From assembly GCA_902795875.1 (NCBI GenBank), contig CADBND010000254.1, forward strand, positions 1 through 9,378: 9,378 nucleotides of DNA, in the 5' to 3' direction. Made by a program: the position numbers and the translations under genes. The stretch comes from an uncultured Erysipelotrichaceae bacterium (GTDB taxonomy: Bacteria; Bacillota_I; Bacilli_A; Erysipelotrichales; Erysipelotrichaceae). Of this stretch, positions 1 to 6,364 are shown piece after piece. Positions within the stretch are counted from its first letter, which is position 1. Each line of letters begins with the position of its first letter. The notes under the pieces are model-generated. The model did not search any database, was not told the origin of the DNA, and saw only the letters and a list, made by a program, of their open reading frames with translations.

Positions 1-2079
1 CGTCACGATATATAAAGAAGCGATCTCCCCGTTGGTATAACCCATGATCTTGGACATCGAAATGGACTGGGCACTGGACTCGATCATCATCTTGGAAAGG
101 ATATAGATCAGCACCACATAGATGACCACCGCAAAAACGACGACCATATCCATCATTCCCCCGAAAGAGATCTTCAATTGTCTTGAAAGTTTCGTCAAAG
201 CGACATCATCGATCACCGTACCGATATACTTCTCATCGATATCTTCGATCGGCGTCTTTGAGAAATAACCCACAAACGTTTCCTTGTCCATATCGAAAGC
301 CTTATTGAGATCTTCTCTGGACATGAATATGCACAGACCTCCCAGATAGTCATAAGTACCGTCTATCTGCAGATCATAATAGGTATCCTCATATTCTTCC
401 TTCAGGATGATATGATCCCCTTCTTCCAGAAGGAACTTATCCGCATAAGCACTGGAAATATAGATCTCATGATCATCCAGATCCAGATCGATGAAATCAG
501 AATCCTTTTCTATTCCATAGACCGTGACCGACTCGCCATTATATCCCATCTCAAGATCAGCTATTGTCCTCAAGGAATAAGCCGAGATCTTCTCCGCCGT
601 ATCATTATCAGTCTGGACCTCATTGTAGAACTCCAGCATCTCAAAACTGTTCTCCAGACGGTGATCATCCCTGTTCATACTTGGAGGCATGTTCAGCATC
701 GTAATATACGGAGCAAGGGGATTTGACAGCATCTCTGCTTCATACTCATCGATGATCTTCGGAAAATCCAGACCGAACAAGATCAGAAGATTGGCAAACA
801 GTATCCCCACCAGCATAAGCAGATAGGAAGGGATATTCTTCATAAAGATACGGGTACGGAAACGGTCGATGAAAGGGATGCGCCGGCTCAGAGGAAATGC
901 TCTCCGGTTTCGTGAAGAAGTGTTCTGCTTTCTTAAGAAATTCAGGATCGGCATCCGGAGTTTCCAGTTCAAAACCAGAAGATCGATCACGACCATCATG
1001 GCGATCGGGATCAGTGTCGTACGTATAAAAGCTTCTGCAGACCAGATCGTCGTATAACGGGGAAGCGAATAGGAATTGTAATAAAGATCGACGACCATAT
1101 CCTTCATCCAGGTATATCCTATGATATTGCCGATGAGCGCAGAAACAAGCGTCACCAGAAGCGGCAGCTTCATATAATGAACGATCAGCTCCCTTTTCGT
1201 ATAACCGCTGGCCAGAAGGGTACCGATCACAGTCATCTCTTTTCGTATGGTCGTAGCAGCCGTCAAAGAAAAAACGAAAGCCATGATCGCGATAATGATA
1301 TAGAAAAGGATATCCATCATCGCCCTGTCCGATCCCATATCATCGCCCGTAAAAGTGATCGCATGATTCAGATAACGGGGCGTAAAAGAATCCAGAACGA
1401 CCTCACCTGCAAGCTGCTTGGAAAGCGTATCCGCCTTCTGTTTCTCATCCTCCTGATCCAAAGGAGCCTCATCATAGAGGTAAGCGTAGTTGTATTGGAC
1501 CTTCGTAAAGCGATCGAATCTATCATCGGAAACGATGCCGACCGAAAAACTCACCGCGTCGAACATGATGTCATTCTGATCCGCAAACAGGGAAGAATAA
1601 TCGGATAAAGCCACGATCCCGACAACAGTGTAATCTTCCTTTTCGATCGTAAGCGTATCGTTTAAGGAGATCCCGTTGTTTGCGCAGAAAGCCCTGTCCA
1701 AGGCGATCTCATCTTCCCTTACGGGGATCCTTCCTTCAAACAGATCGACCCGATCGACCTCATCCCTGTTCTTATACAGGCGATAGGTCCTGTTTTCCTC
1801 ATCCTTTATTTCCACATAAAAGTTTTCGAATACCTTTATTCCGAAATCCTCAACGATATTCTTCTGCGCAAGCGTCATCTTCCTTCTTGTCGTGAAATTG
1901 CCGTCTTCGATCGTAAACTTCTCAAAACTCTTTTCATACGCCTTGATCATGGAACCGTCTCCGACAATGTAACCGCCCTCCAAGCCGATCGAAAAGACCA
2001 TCAGGATAAAGATGACCATATACTTTCCCAATTCGTTTTTGAATTCACGCGGCAGACGCTTGTTCAGAGGATCTCTCAT
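1..2079 (-). CDS. ABC transporter permease with two FtsX domains (C-terminus beyond window)
   Basis: Membrane subunit of a MacB/FtsX-type ABC transporter, working with the ATPase encoded just upstream. The visible part is 693 residues, with no stop before position 1. Helix 1 is at about residues 19-37, followed by an extracytoplasmic domain to about 253. Helices at about 254-276, 303-323 and 350-372 form the first FtsX module. A basic cytoplasmic linker (373-412) leads to a helix at about 416-436, a second extracytoplasmic domain, and a helix at about 643-662 that opens the second FtsX module. The stretch after each module's first helix is alike (IGTLLASGYTKRELI near 285-299; SKIMGYTNGEI near 676-686), as expected for coupling regions of duplicated FtsX units. 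About two helices are missing off the edge. The ATG lies 1 base after the ATPase stop and its ribosome site (GGAG) sits inside the ATPase's last codons, so translation is coupled. The family moves lipids or peptides or transmits force across the membrane; the substrate here is unknown. Confidence 0.9.
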   Translation of the reverse strand, partial: MRDPLNKRLPREFKNELGKYMVIFILMVFSIGLEGGYIVGDGSMIKAYEKSFEKFTIEDGNFTTRRKMTLAQKNIVEDFGIKVFENFYVEIKDEENRTYRLYKNRDEVDRVDLFEGRIPVREDEIALDRAFCANNGISLNDTLTIEKEDYTVVGIVALSDYSSLFADQNDIMFDAVSFSVGIVSDDRFDRFTKVQYNYAYLYDEAPLDQEDEKQKADTLSKQLAGEVVLDSFTPRYLNHAITFTGDDMGSDRAMMDILFYIIIAIMAFVFSLTAATTIRKEMTVIGTLLASGYTKRELIVHYMKLPLLVTLVSALIGNIIGYTWMKDMVVDLYYNSYSLPRYTTIWSAEAFIRTTLIPIAMMVVIDLLVLNWKLRMPILNFLRKQNTSSRNRRAFPLSRRIPFIDRFRTRIFMKNIPSYLLMLVGILFANLLILFGLDFPKIIDEYEAEMLSNPLAPYITMLNMPPSMNRDDHRLENSFEMLEFYNEVQTDNDTAEKISAYSLRTIADLEMGYNGESVTVYGIEKDSDFIDLDLDDHEIYISSAYADKFLLEEGDHIILKEEYEDTYYDLQIDGTYDYLGGLCIFMSREDLNKAFDMDKETFVGYFSKTPIEDIDEKYIGTVIDDVALTKLSRQLKISFGGMMDMVVVFAVVIYVVLIYILSKMMIESSAQSISMSKIMGYTNGEIASLYIVT

Positions 2080-2080
2080 A

Positions 2081-2779
2081 TCACCACTCCAGATCCTCCG
2101 CTCTGATCTTGGTTTCGTTCTTGTAGTTCTTTCGTATCTGACCGTCACGCAGACGGATGACGCGATCCGCCATATCCTTGAACGCATCGTTGTGTGTCAC
2201 CATGATGATGGTCGTGTGATAAGTCTGATTGACCGTCTCGATCAGCTTCATGATCTCCTTGGACGTCGCGTAATCCAAAGCTCCTGTCGGTTCATCGCAA
2301 AGCAGGATATTCGGATTCTTGACGATCGCCCTCCCGATGGAAGTACGCTGTTGCTGGCCGCCGGAAAGCTGAGCCGGAAGCTTGTCCGCGTGTTCCTTAA
2401 GACCCAGCACATCGACCAAAGGATCGATCTCCAATGGATGTTTACTCAGATAGGCACCGGTCTCGATGTTTTCCCGCACCGTCAGATCGGGGATCAGATT
2501 GTATTGCTGGAAGATGTAACCGAGATGTTCACGGCGATAGGAACTCAACTGTTTTTCCGACATGTTCTCCAGGATCTTTCCCTCTATAGAAATGCTTCCT
2601 TCATCGCAATCATCGATCCCGCCAATGATATTGAGCAGTGTCGATTTCCCTGAACCCGAAGGTCCCAGCAAAATGACGAACTCGCCCTTTTCGACCTCTA
2701 TATCGATGTCCTTGAGAACTTCGACCCTGTTTTCCTTTTCTCCATAGCTCTTGCGGATACCCTTTAATTCCAGAAACAT
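2081..2779 (-). CDS. ABC transporter ATP-binding protein (MacB/LolD class)
   Basis: Cytoplasmic ATPase that powers the FtsX-type permease encoded next. The protein has 232 residues, the usual size for this class. Motifs in order: Walker A GPSGSGKST at 39-47, Q-loop near 91-92, signature LSGGQ at 138-142, Walker B ILLCDEPTG at 158-166, D-loop ALD at 167-169 and switch histidine H196 in MVTHN. All catalytic residues are intact. After the signature the sequence reads QQRTSIGRA where QQRVAIARA is more usual, a mild variation. The start at 2779 is chosen because GGAGGG (2784-2789) lies 4 bases upstream and the protein then begins at the family's normal point (MFLELKGIRKSYG). The frame stays open upstream to an ATG at 2893, but that would add 38 low-complexity residues lying across the promoter and operator. 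First gene of a two-gene operon, probably controlled by the palindrome at 2821-2838. Confidence 0.95.
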   Translation of the reverse strand: MFLELKGIRKSYGEKENRVEVLKDIDIEVEKGEFVILLGPSGSGKSTLLNIIGGIDDCDEGSISIEGKILENMSEKQLSSYRREHLGYIFQQYNLIPDLTVRENIETGAYLSKHPLEIDPLVDVLGLKEHADKLPAQLSGGQQQRTSIGRAIVKNPNILLCDEPTGALDYATSKEIMKLIETVNQTYHTTIIMVTHNDAFKDMADRVIRLRDGQIRKNYKNETKIRAEDLEW

Positions 2780-2806
2780 ATGACCCTCCGGTTGATACAC
2801 AAAACA

Positions 2807-2812
2807 ATTATA
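2807..2812 (-). promoter_or_regulatory. -10 element for the ABC transporter operon
   Basis: The minus strand reads a perfect TATAAT here, about 28 bases upstream of the ATPase start codon. With a 17-18 base spacer the -35 element would fall at 2830-2836, inside the inverted repeat, where the match to TTGACA is poor. A purine run on the minus strand further upstream (2838-2860, rich in A) could serve as an UP element. Promoter assignment is inferred from pattern only. Confidence 0.45.
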
Positions 2813-2820
2813 ATCCAAAA

Positions 2821-2838
2821 AGTTAGCAACCACTAACC
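2821..2838. promoter_or_regulatory. Palindromic operator candidate, copy 1 (ABC operon)
   Basis: The plus strand reads AGTTAGC-AACC-ACTAACC, an 18-base inverted repeat with a perfect inner pair GTTAG/CTAAC separated by 6 bases. It overlaps the expected -35 region of the ABC operon promoter. A near-copy lies at 5056-5073 upstream of the hydrolase gene. Size and symmetry suit a TetR-like or similar dimeric repressor, but no regulator gene is in the window, so the family of the binding protein is a guess. Confidence 0.5.
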
Positions 2839-2886
2839 TTTCTTTCTTTTTTTCTTTTCCCAATTCCGTACAATTCGATATACAGG

Positions 2887-2916
2887 CTGACATATTTATT
2901 TAATTCGCATTATATA
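2887..2916 (+). promoter_or_regulatory. Candidate promoter for the 422-residue membrane protein
   Basis: CTGACA (2887-2892, one mismatch to TTGACA), an 18-base spacer and TATATA (2911-2916), with an overlapping TATAAT at 2913-2918. This ends about 28 bases before the ATG at 2945. The region is AT-rich and lies back to back with the ABC operon promoter. Confidence 0.35.
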
Positions 2917-2944
2917 ATTGAATCAGTACAACCCGGAGGACATC

Positions 2945-4213
2945 ATGAAAACAAGAAACATCATATTTTCTGTATTCCTTTCGTTTATTCTTTTTCTATT
3001 CATTCTGATAAGCACCTTATCTTTCCTCACCCCGCGCATACTTGAAAAAGGAACGTTCGATCAGGTCCTTGTCCAGGCGCAGATCGGAAAAAAGATCATG
3101 GGATATGAGTATTCCCAAAACGAAGAAAAAACGGACATCTATGAATTCCTAAGCTCTTCGATACCCGACCAGGTATGCCTTGCCTTGAATCTTTCCGGCA
3201 AGGAAGCCACCCGTTGCCAGGAAGGTGCCTTTTCCTATGCCAAAGAAAAAAGCGATGAGAAATATGCATATACGAAAATGAATCTTTTCACGGATGATCT
3301 GGCCACCGGCTATACACAGACAGCCATCGAAGAAAAATATATCTCTCCCAACCGCCTCTATGGCTATCAGACCTTACAAAGCGGAAAAGTATATGAAAAG
3401 GAAAGCGTGTTCCTGCATAATTCAATGGTCTCCAAATACCGGACCTATATCGAAAGGATCGCAGATGATGACCTGTTCTGCAGTCTCGACCTCGATCAGA
3501 AAAATACCTTCGCCTATCTTCTGCTTACCGGCAAGGACTCTGCCGACATGAAAAACGAGCTGTACCAGAAGATCGAAGAAAAAGTCGATACGATCTACCG
3601 TGAACGCTATTCCACTTTGATCACTTCTCTGTTTGAAGATGTCTCAGATCAGACAGAGATCGATGAATCGGCCTTCAGTGAGGAAATACGTATTATTGTG
3701 AGTGAATATCTTTCACAAAACGGCTATTCCGAAGAACTCCTAAATCCGAACATCACTGACCCCATCATCCGTAACAGCGTTCAAAACTTCATCTATCCCA
3801 GGCTCTATGAAAACCTTCCTTCTCTTAATTCGACGCGATCCGCATTACCGGAAACCATTTTGAAAGGACTTCATCTTGTGAAGAACGACACCCTGTTTTA
3901 TATGGGGACCGGCCTGAGTGTCCTCATCATGTTTCTGGTAATATTATGTTCCAGATCCAAAGCGCCATTCTTTATCGGCATCTCCATCCTGCTTGCGGGG
4001 ATCCTTCTTTTCCTCACAAAGACCTTTACACCGCAATTGACGCAAAGATCCCTTTCCCTCATCGGTGAAAAAGGACCCGGACTCTTTCTTCCGGAACTGC
4101 TCGAAGCCCTCACTTCAAGATCTTCCAATATCGGGATCTGCCTGCTAGGTACATCAGTCCTCTTCTTACTGTTCGGGATCCTGCTGTCCGCAAAGAAGAA
4201 GAAAGTCTCCTGA
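2945..4213 (+). CDS. Membrane protein of unknown function with a large extracytoplasmic domain
   Basis: I do not recognise the family. The protein has 422 residues. A hydrophobic helix at about 6-28 is followed by a mostly helical, charged domain (about 29-315), then helices at about 316-335, 341-360 and 396-415, ending in AKKKKVS. The positive-inside rule gives one consistent topology: N-terminus in, domain 29-315 outside, SRSK loop (336-339) inside, a short outside loop (361-395), C-terminus inside. Cysteines C78, C91 and C179 fall in the outside domain and could pair. No catalytic motif is evident. The start at 2945 is supported by GGAGG at 2935-2939, 5 bases upstream, with the helix beginning at once; an in-frame TTG at 2918 has no such site. 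The gene is monocistronic, divergent from the ABC operon, and closed by a strong terminator. A sensory or scaffold role at the envelope is possible but unproven. Confidence 0.85.
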   Translation: MKTRNIIFSVFLSFILFLFILISTLSFLTPRILEKGTFDQVLVQAQIGKKIMGYEYSQNEEKTDIYEFLSSSIPDQVCLALNLSGKEATRCQEGAFSYAKEKSDEKYAYTKMNLFTDDLATGYTQTAIEEKYISPNRLYGYQTLQSGKVYEKESVFLHNSMVSKYRTYIERIADDDLFCSLDLDQKNTFAYLLLTGKDSADMKNELYQKIEEKVDTIYRERYSTLITSLFEDVSDQTEIDESAFSEEIRIIVSEYLSQNGYSEELLNPNITDPIIRNSVQNFIYPRLYENLPSLNSTRSALPETILKGLHLVKNDTLFYMGTGLSVLIMFLVILCSRSKAPFFIGISILLAGILLFLTKTFTPQLTQRSLSLIGEKGPGLFLPELLEALTSRSSNIGICLLGTSVLFLLFGILLSAKKKKVS

Positions 4214-4221
4214 GAGATTCA

Positions 4222-4257
4222 AAAAGGTCTTTATGAACCGCAACATAAAGACCTTTT
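4222..4257. terminator. Bidirectional intrinsic terminator between convergent genes
   Basis: A perfect 14-base-pair stem (4222-4235 with 4244-4257) encloses an 8-base loop (AACCGCAA). On the plus strand the U-tract is TTTTGTTTT, partly within the stem. On the minus strand the stem ends in a run of T. It lies 8 bases after the stop of the membrane protein gene and 12 bases after the stop of the hydrolase gene, so it can serve both. Confidence 0.92.
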
Positions 4258-4269
4258 GTTTTGTGTATA

Positions 4270-5031
4270 TTATTCGTTCATGAACTCATCGATCGCCTTC
4301 AACACCGGCCTTGCGTATTCTTCACCGCCAAAGAGCCACTGTTCGTGTTGCATATCGAATTCCCGAATCTCCGGTTCATGGAAGTATTTCTGATATCTTT
4401 TCAGATACTTCTCCCCCATCTTTTTCGCATAGATGAAGTGGACCTTTGTCCCCTCTACCTGAATGTCATCATGAAGCCATGTCAGCAGATCAGTATAATA
4501 TTCGTTTCTGATCGATTCGGGAGAAAACTTCGAGAAGCAGTTCATGAACTTATCCGCCATCTCATCGCTCATCTCAAAAAACTTCTGCAGCTTCTTCTTC
4601 GTCTTTTCTCTGCTTTTCTCGTTCTTCGTGAAATTCGTCAGAAGCGGAACGACCAGTTTTGACTGCAGCCAGGCACTGAACTTCCCGCTCTGGTCGAGAT
4701 CGGGACTGCCGAATATCCCGTGATCGATATGGATCTTTCTTCTCTGTATCAGCTGCCCAACAAATGTCGAACCAAGAGAAGAACCGATCGCTCCGTCGAT
4801 CCTTCCATCATGTTTTTCCTGAATATATTTTTCGATCTTTTCGGTAACTGTCAGGATGTCGGGGAAGACCGTATCACTTCCATCGAAACCGTCATAATCA
4901 ACACAGATCAGATGATACTTCTTTTTCAGTTCTTCCAGAACATTCCCGAAATTCGTTTCATAATCGCAAGCCGTTCCCGGCAGCAGCATCAGTGTCTTTC
5001 CTTTTTTCAATCCCATCTCATCGAAACGCAT
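4270..5031 (-). CDS. Alpha/beta hydrolase fold protein
   Basis: A cytoplasmic alpha/beta hydrolase of 253 residues, of unknown substrate. It opens with a beta strand and oxyanion-loop-like segment (LMLLPGTACDYE, 14-25), then the second strand (YHLICVDYDGFDGSD, 39-53), as in small esterase- or lipase-like hydrolases. The nucleophile elbow is GSSLG (83-87), with S85 the likely nucleophile. H229 in MQHEQW is the likely catalytic histidine. The acid is unclear: after the strand VHFIYA (197-202), where an Asp or Glu is usual, the sequence reads KKMGEKY, leaving E207 as a candidate. A lysine-rich helical cap covers about 133-165. No signal peptide or membrane helix is seen. The ATG at 5031 has AGAAGG (5040-5045) 8 bases upstream. 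The gene is monocistronic and carries the palindromic operator shared with the ABC operon over its presumed transcription start. Esterase, thioesterase and lysophospholipase are all possible. Confidence 0.82.
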   Translation of the reverse strand: MRFDEMGLKKGKTLMLLPGTACDYETNFGNVLEELKKKYHLICVDYDGFDGSDTVFPDILTVTEKIEKYIQEKHDGRIDGAIGSSLGSTFVGQLIQRRKIHIDHGIFGSPDLDQSGKFSAWLQSKLVVPLLTNFTKNEKSREKTKKKLQKFFEMSDEMADKFMNCFSKFSPESIRNEYYTDLLTWLHDDIQVEGTKVHFIYAKKMGEKYLKRYQKYFHEPEIREFDMQHEQWLFGGEEYARPVLKAIDEFMNE

Positions 5032-5055
5032 AGATCATACCTTCTTTCCATATCC

Positions 5056-5073
5056 AGTTAGCGTTGGCTAATT
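5056..5073. promoter_or_regulatory. Palindromic operator candidate, copy 2 (hydrolase promoter)
   Basis: The plus strand reads AGTTAGC-GTTG-GCTAATT, an 18-base inverted repeat with perfect TTAGC/GCTAA arms and one mismatch over the full 7-base arms. It sits just downstream of the -10 element for the hydrolase gene, covering the expected transcription start, which is a typical repressor position. It shares the AGTTAGC left half and the CTAA right core with the site at 2821-2838. It is also about 50 bases upstream of the -10 of the divergent pyrophosphatase-like gene and could influence it. Confidence 0.55.
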
Positions 5074-5075
5074 TG

Positions 5076-5081
5076 ATTATA
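5076..5081 (-). promoter_or_regulatory. -10 element for the alpha/beta hydrolase gene
   Basis: The minus strand reads TATAAT, about 45 bases upstream of the hydrolase ATG, so transcription would start near 5069, within the inverted repeat. A -35 at the right distance (near 5099-5104) is poor, suggesting a weak or regulated promoter. Inferred from pattern only. Confidence 0.4.
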
Positions 5082-5120
5082 CCTCCTTTGGATAAAACAT
5101 GCGAAACGGTGCCATTAAGA

Positions 5121-5126
5121 TATAAT
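5121..5126 (+). promoter_or_regulatory. -10 element for the pyrophosphatase-like gene
   Basis: A perfect TATAAT 27 bases before the ATG at 5154. No convincing -35 lies 16-18 bases upstream, so the promoter may be weak or helped by an activator. The resulting leader would be about 20 bases. Confidence 0.35.
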
Positions 5127-5153
5127 AATCATGGAAAAAGGAAGACGATCATT

Positions 5154-6317
5154 ATGAAAGAGAATAAAAATCTGATCCTGCATATTGCGATATTACTTAT
5201 ATGTACATGTCTGGCAGCTGTCCTCGCCTATAATACCGGTGTAAACAAAGCAGAAAAAGACGCCCGGTCACAGATCGAAGAAGCATCGATGCAGGCTGAA
5301 CAGCTTGTCAATGAAAAAAAGAGGCTGCAGGAACTCAACCGCAGTTCCATCTCCAACATGGTCCTGGAAGAAGGACCGATCTATGTGATCGGACACAAGA
5401 ACCCCAATTCCGATACCGTCTGTACAGCCATCGCCTATGCCAGACTGCTTAATGAACTGGGCTATGAGGCAAAGCCGGCCATCACAATGCCCGTAAACAA
5501 TGAAACAGCCTTCGTACTAAAGGATGCCGGTGTAAAGACCCCGGAGATCCTCTACGACGCATCCGGACTCAATATCTTCCTGGTGGATCACTGTGAATAT
5601 GCCCAGGCGGCAGACGGCATGGAAGATGCGCACATCGTCGGCGTTCTCGATCACCATGGCATCGGGACAGTCTCCACCGGAAACATGGTCGTCTATGAAG
5701 GAAAACCGATTGGTGCCACCGCAACGATCGTCTGGCTCGATTATCTCAACTACGGCGTCGAGATCGACAAGCAGACCGCACACATCCTGTTAGGAGCCAT
5801 CCTTTCCGATACCAGCAATTTCTCCGCATCCACAACAACAGACGCCGACCGCAAAGCGGTAGAAGAACTCTCTTTGATTGCGCAAGTCGATGCGGATGAC
5901 TTCTATAAGAAACTGCATGCGGAAAGTTTATCCTACGCCGGCATGAGCGATGAAGAGATCCTGTTTGGCGACTACAAAGAATACGAAGCCTCCGGTGTCA
6001 AATTCGGAATCGGCTTACTCAGTGCGATCGACGATGACACAGCCATCGAACTTGCGAAACGGATGAAAGTCGCTTTGGAAGAATATGGCGATACCCGTGA
6101 TGTCGATCTGATCTACGCGGCAGTCACGATGAGAGAAAATGGATTGAAGCACGACTACATCGTGCCCGGAAACGAACTTTCCGAATCGATACTGAAGAAC
6201 GCTTTCCCCAACTACAAATATGACGGTACGTCCTATCTCTACGACACAGGTCTGGGACGAAAGACGATCTTCGTACCGGGACTGACCGATTATCTCGCTG
6301 CACGCCCCCACGAATAA
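5154..6317 (+). CDS. Membrane-anchored DHH/DHHA2 protein related to family II inorganic pyrophosphatase
   Basis: A 387-residue protein. A hydrophobic anchor at about 7-26 is followed by a probable coiled coil (about 30-62) and a catalytic region (75-387) of normal family II pyrophosphatase length. Family motifs are clear: GHKNPNSDTVC at 80-90, LVDHCE at 143-148, LDHHG at 165-169, PIGATATIV at 185-193, ILSDT at 216-220 and GRKTIFVPGLTD at 368-379. Known enzymes of this family split pyrophosphate using Mn or Co. Metal ligands H81, D87, D145, H167/H168 and D219 are kept, but the residue matching the first Asp of the DxD is N85. From memory of the Bacillus subtilis enzyme, Lys205 matches H255, DHHR is DHHG, and SRKK is GRKT. 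Which side of the membrane holds the catalytic part is unclear, because flanking charges are balanced. The start at 5154 has AAAGGA about 11 bases upstream, slightly far. Pyrophosphatase is one option; another phosphoanhydride or phosphodiester substrate is the other. Monocistronic. Confidence 0.85.
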   Translation: MKENKNLILHIAILLICTCLAAVLAYNTGVNKAEKDARSQIEEASMQAEQLVNEKKRLQELNRSSISNMVLEEGPIYVIGHKNPNSDTVCTAIAYARLLNELGYEAKPAITMPVNNETAFVLKDAGVKTPEILYDASGLNIFLVDHCEYAQAADGMEDAHIVGVLDHHGIGTVSTGNMVVYEGKPIGATATIVWLDYLNYGVEIDKQTAHILLGAILSDTSNFSASTTTDADRKAVEELSLIAQVDADDFYKKLHAESLSYAGMSDEEILFGDYKEYEASGVKFGIGLLSAIDDDTAIELAKRMKVALEEYGDTRDVDLIYAAVTMRENGLKHDYIVPGNELSESILKNAFPNYKYDGTSYLYDTGLGRKTIFVPGLTDYLAARPHE

Positions 6318-6331
6318 CACTTATCATACAC

Positions 6332-6359
6332 AAAACAGGATCCCGTAAAATCCTGTTTT
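6332..6359. terminator. Bidirectional intrinsic terminator
   Basis: A 10-base-pair stem, AAAACAGGAT (6332-6341) with ATCCTGTTTT (6350-6359), and an 8-base loop. The T-run at 6356-6360 serves the plus-strand pyrophosphatase-like gene. On the minus strand the stem ends in TTTTG, serving the convergent zinc-ribbon gene, which ends 5 bases away. Confidence 0.88.
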
Positions 6360-6364
6360 TCTAT

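Noticed and set aside
2012..2653. 213-codon open frame on the plus strand opposite the ABC ATPase
   Set aside because: It is antisense to a gene with all ATPase motifs, has no ribosome site and encodes an arginine/isoleucine-rich product typical of shadow frames.
2780..2893. N-terminal extension of the ABC ATPase to an upstream ATG at 2893
   Set aside because: The added 38 residues match nothing in the family, run across the promoter and palindrome, and the ATG at 2779 has a near-perfect ribosome site.
5082..5090. Consensus Shine-Dalgarno (AAAGGAGG) on the minus strand upstream of the hydrolase gene
   Set aside because: No start codon follows at a usable distance and it lies upstream of the presumed -10, so it would not be in the transcript.
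5064..5153. In-frame extension of the pyrophosphatase-like gene to a TTG at 5064
   Set aside because: The extension would place the membrane helix internally, overlaps the operator and TATAAT, and the TTG has no ribosome site.
5131..5157. Eight-codon leader frame (MEKGRRSL) whose stop overlaps the next start as ATGA
   Set aside because: It begins at or before the expected transcription start and has no ribosome site, so it is probably chance.
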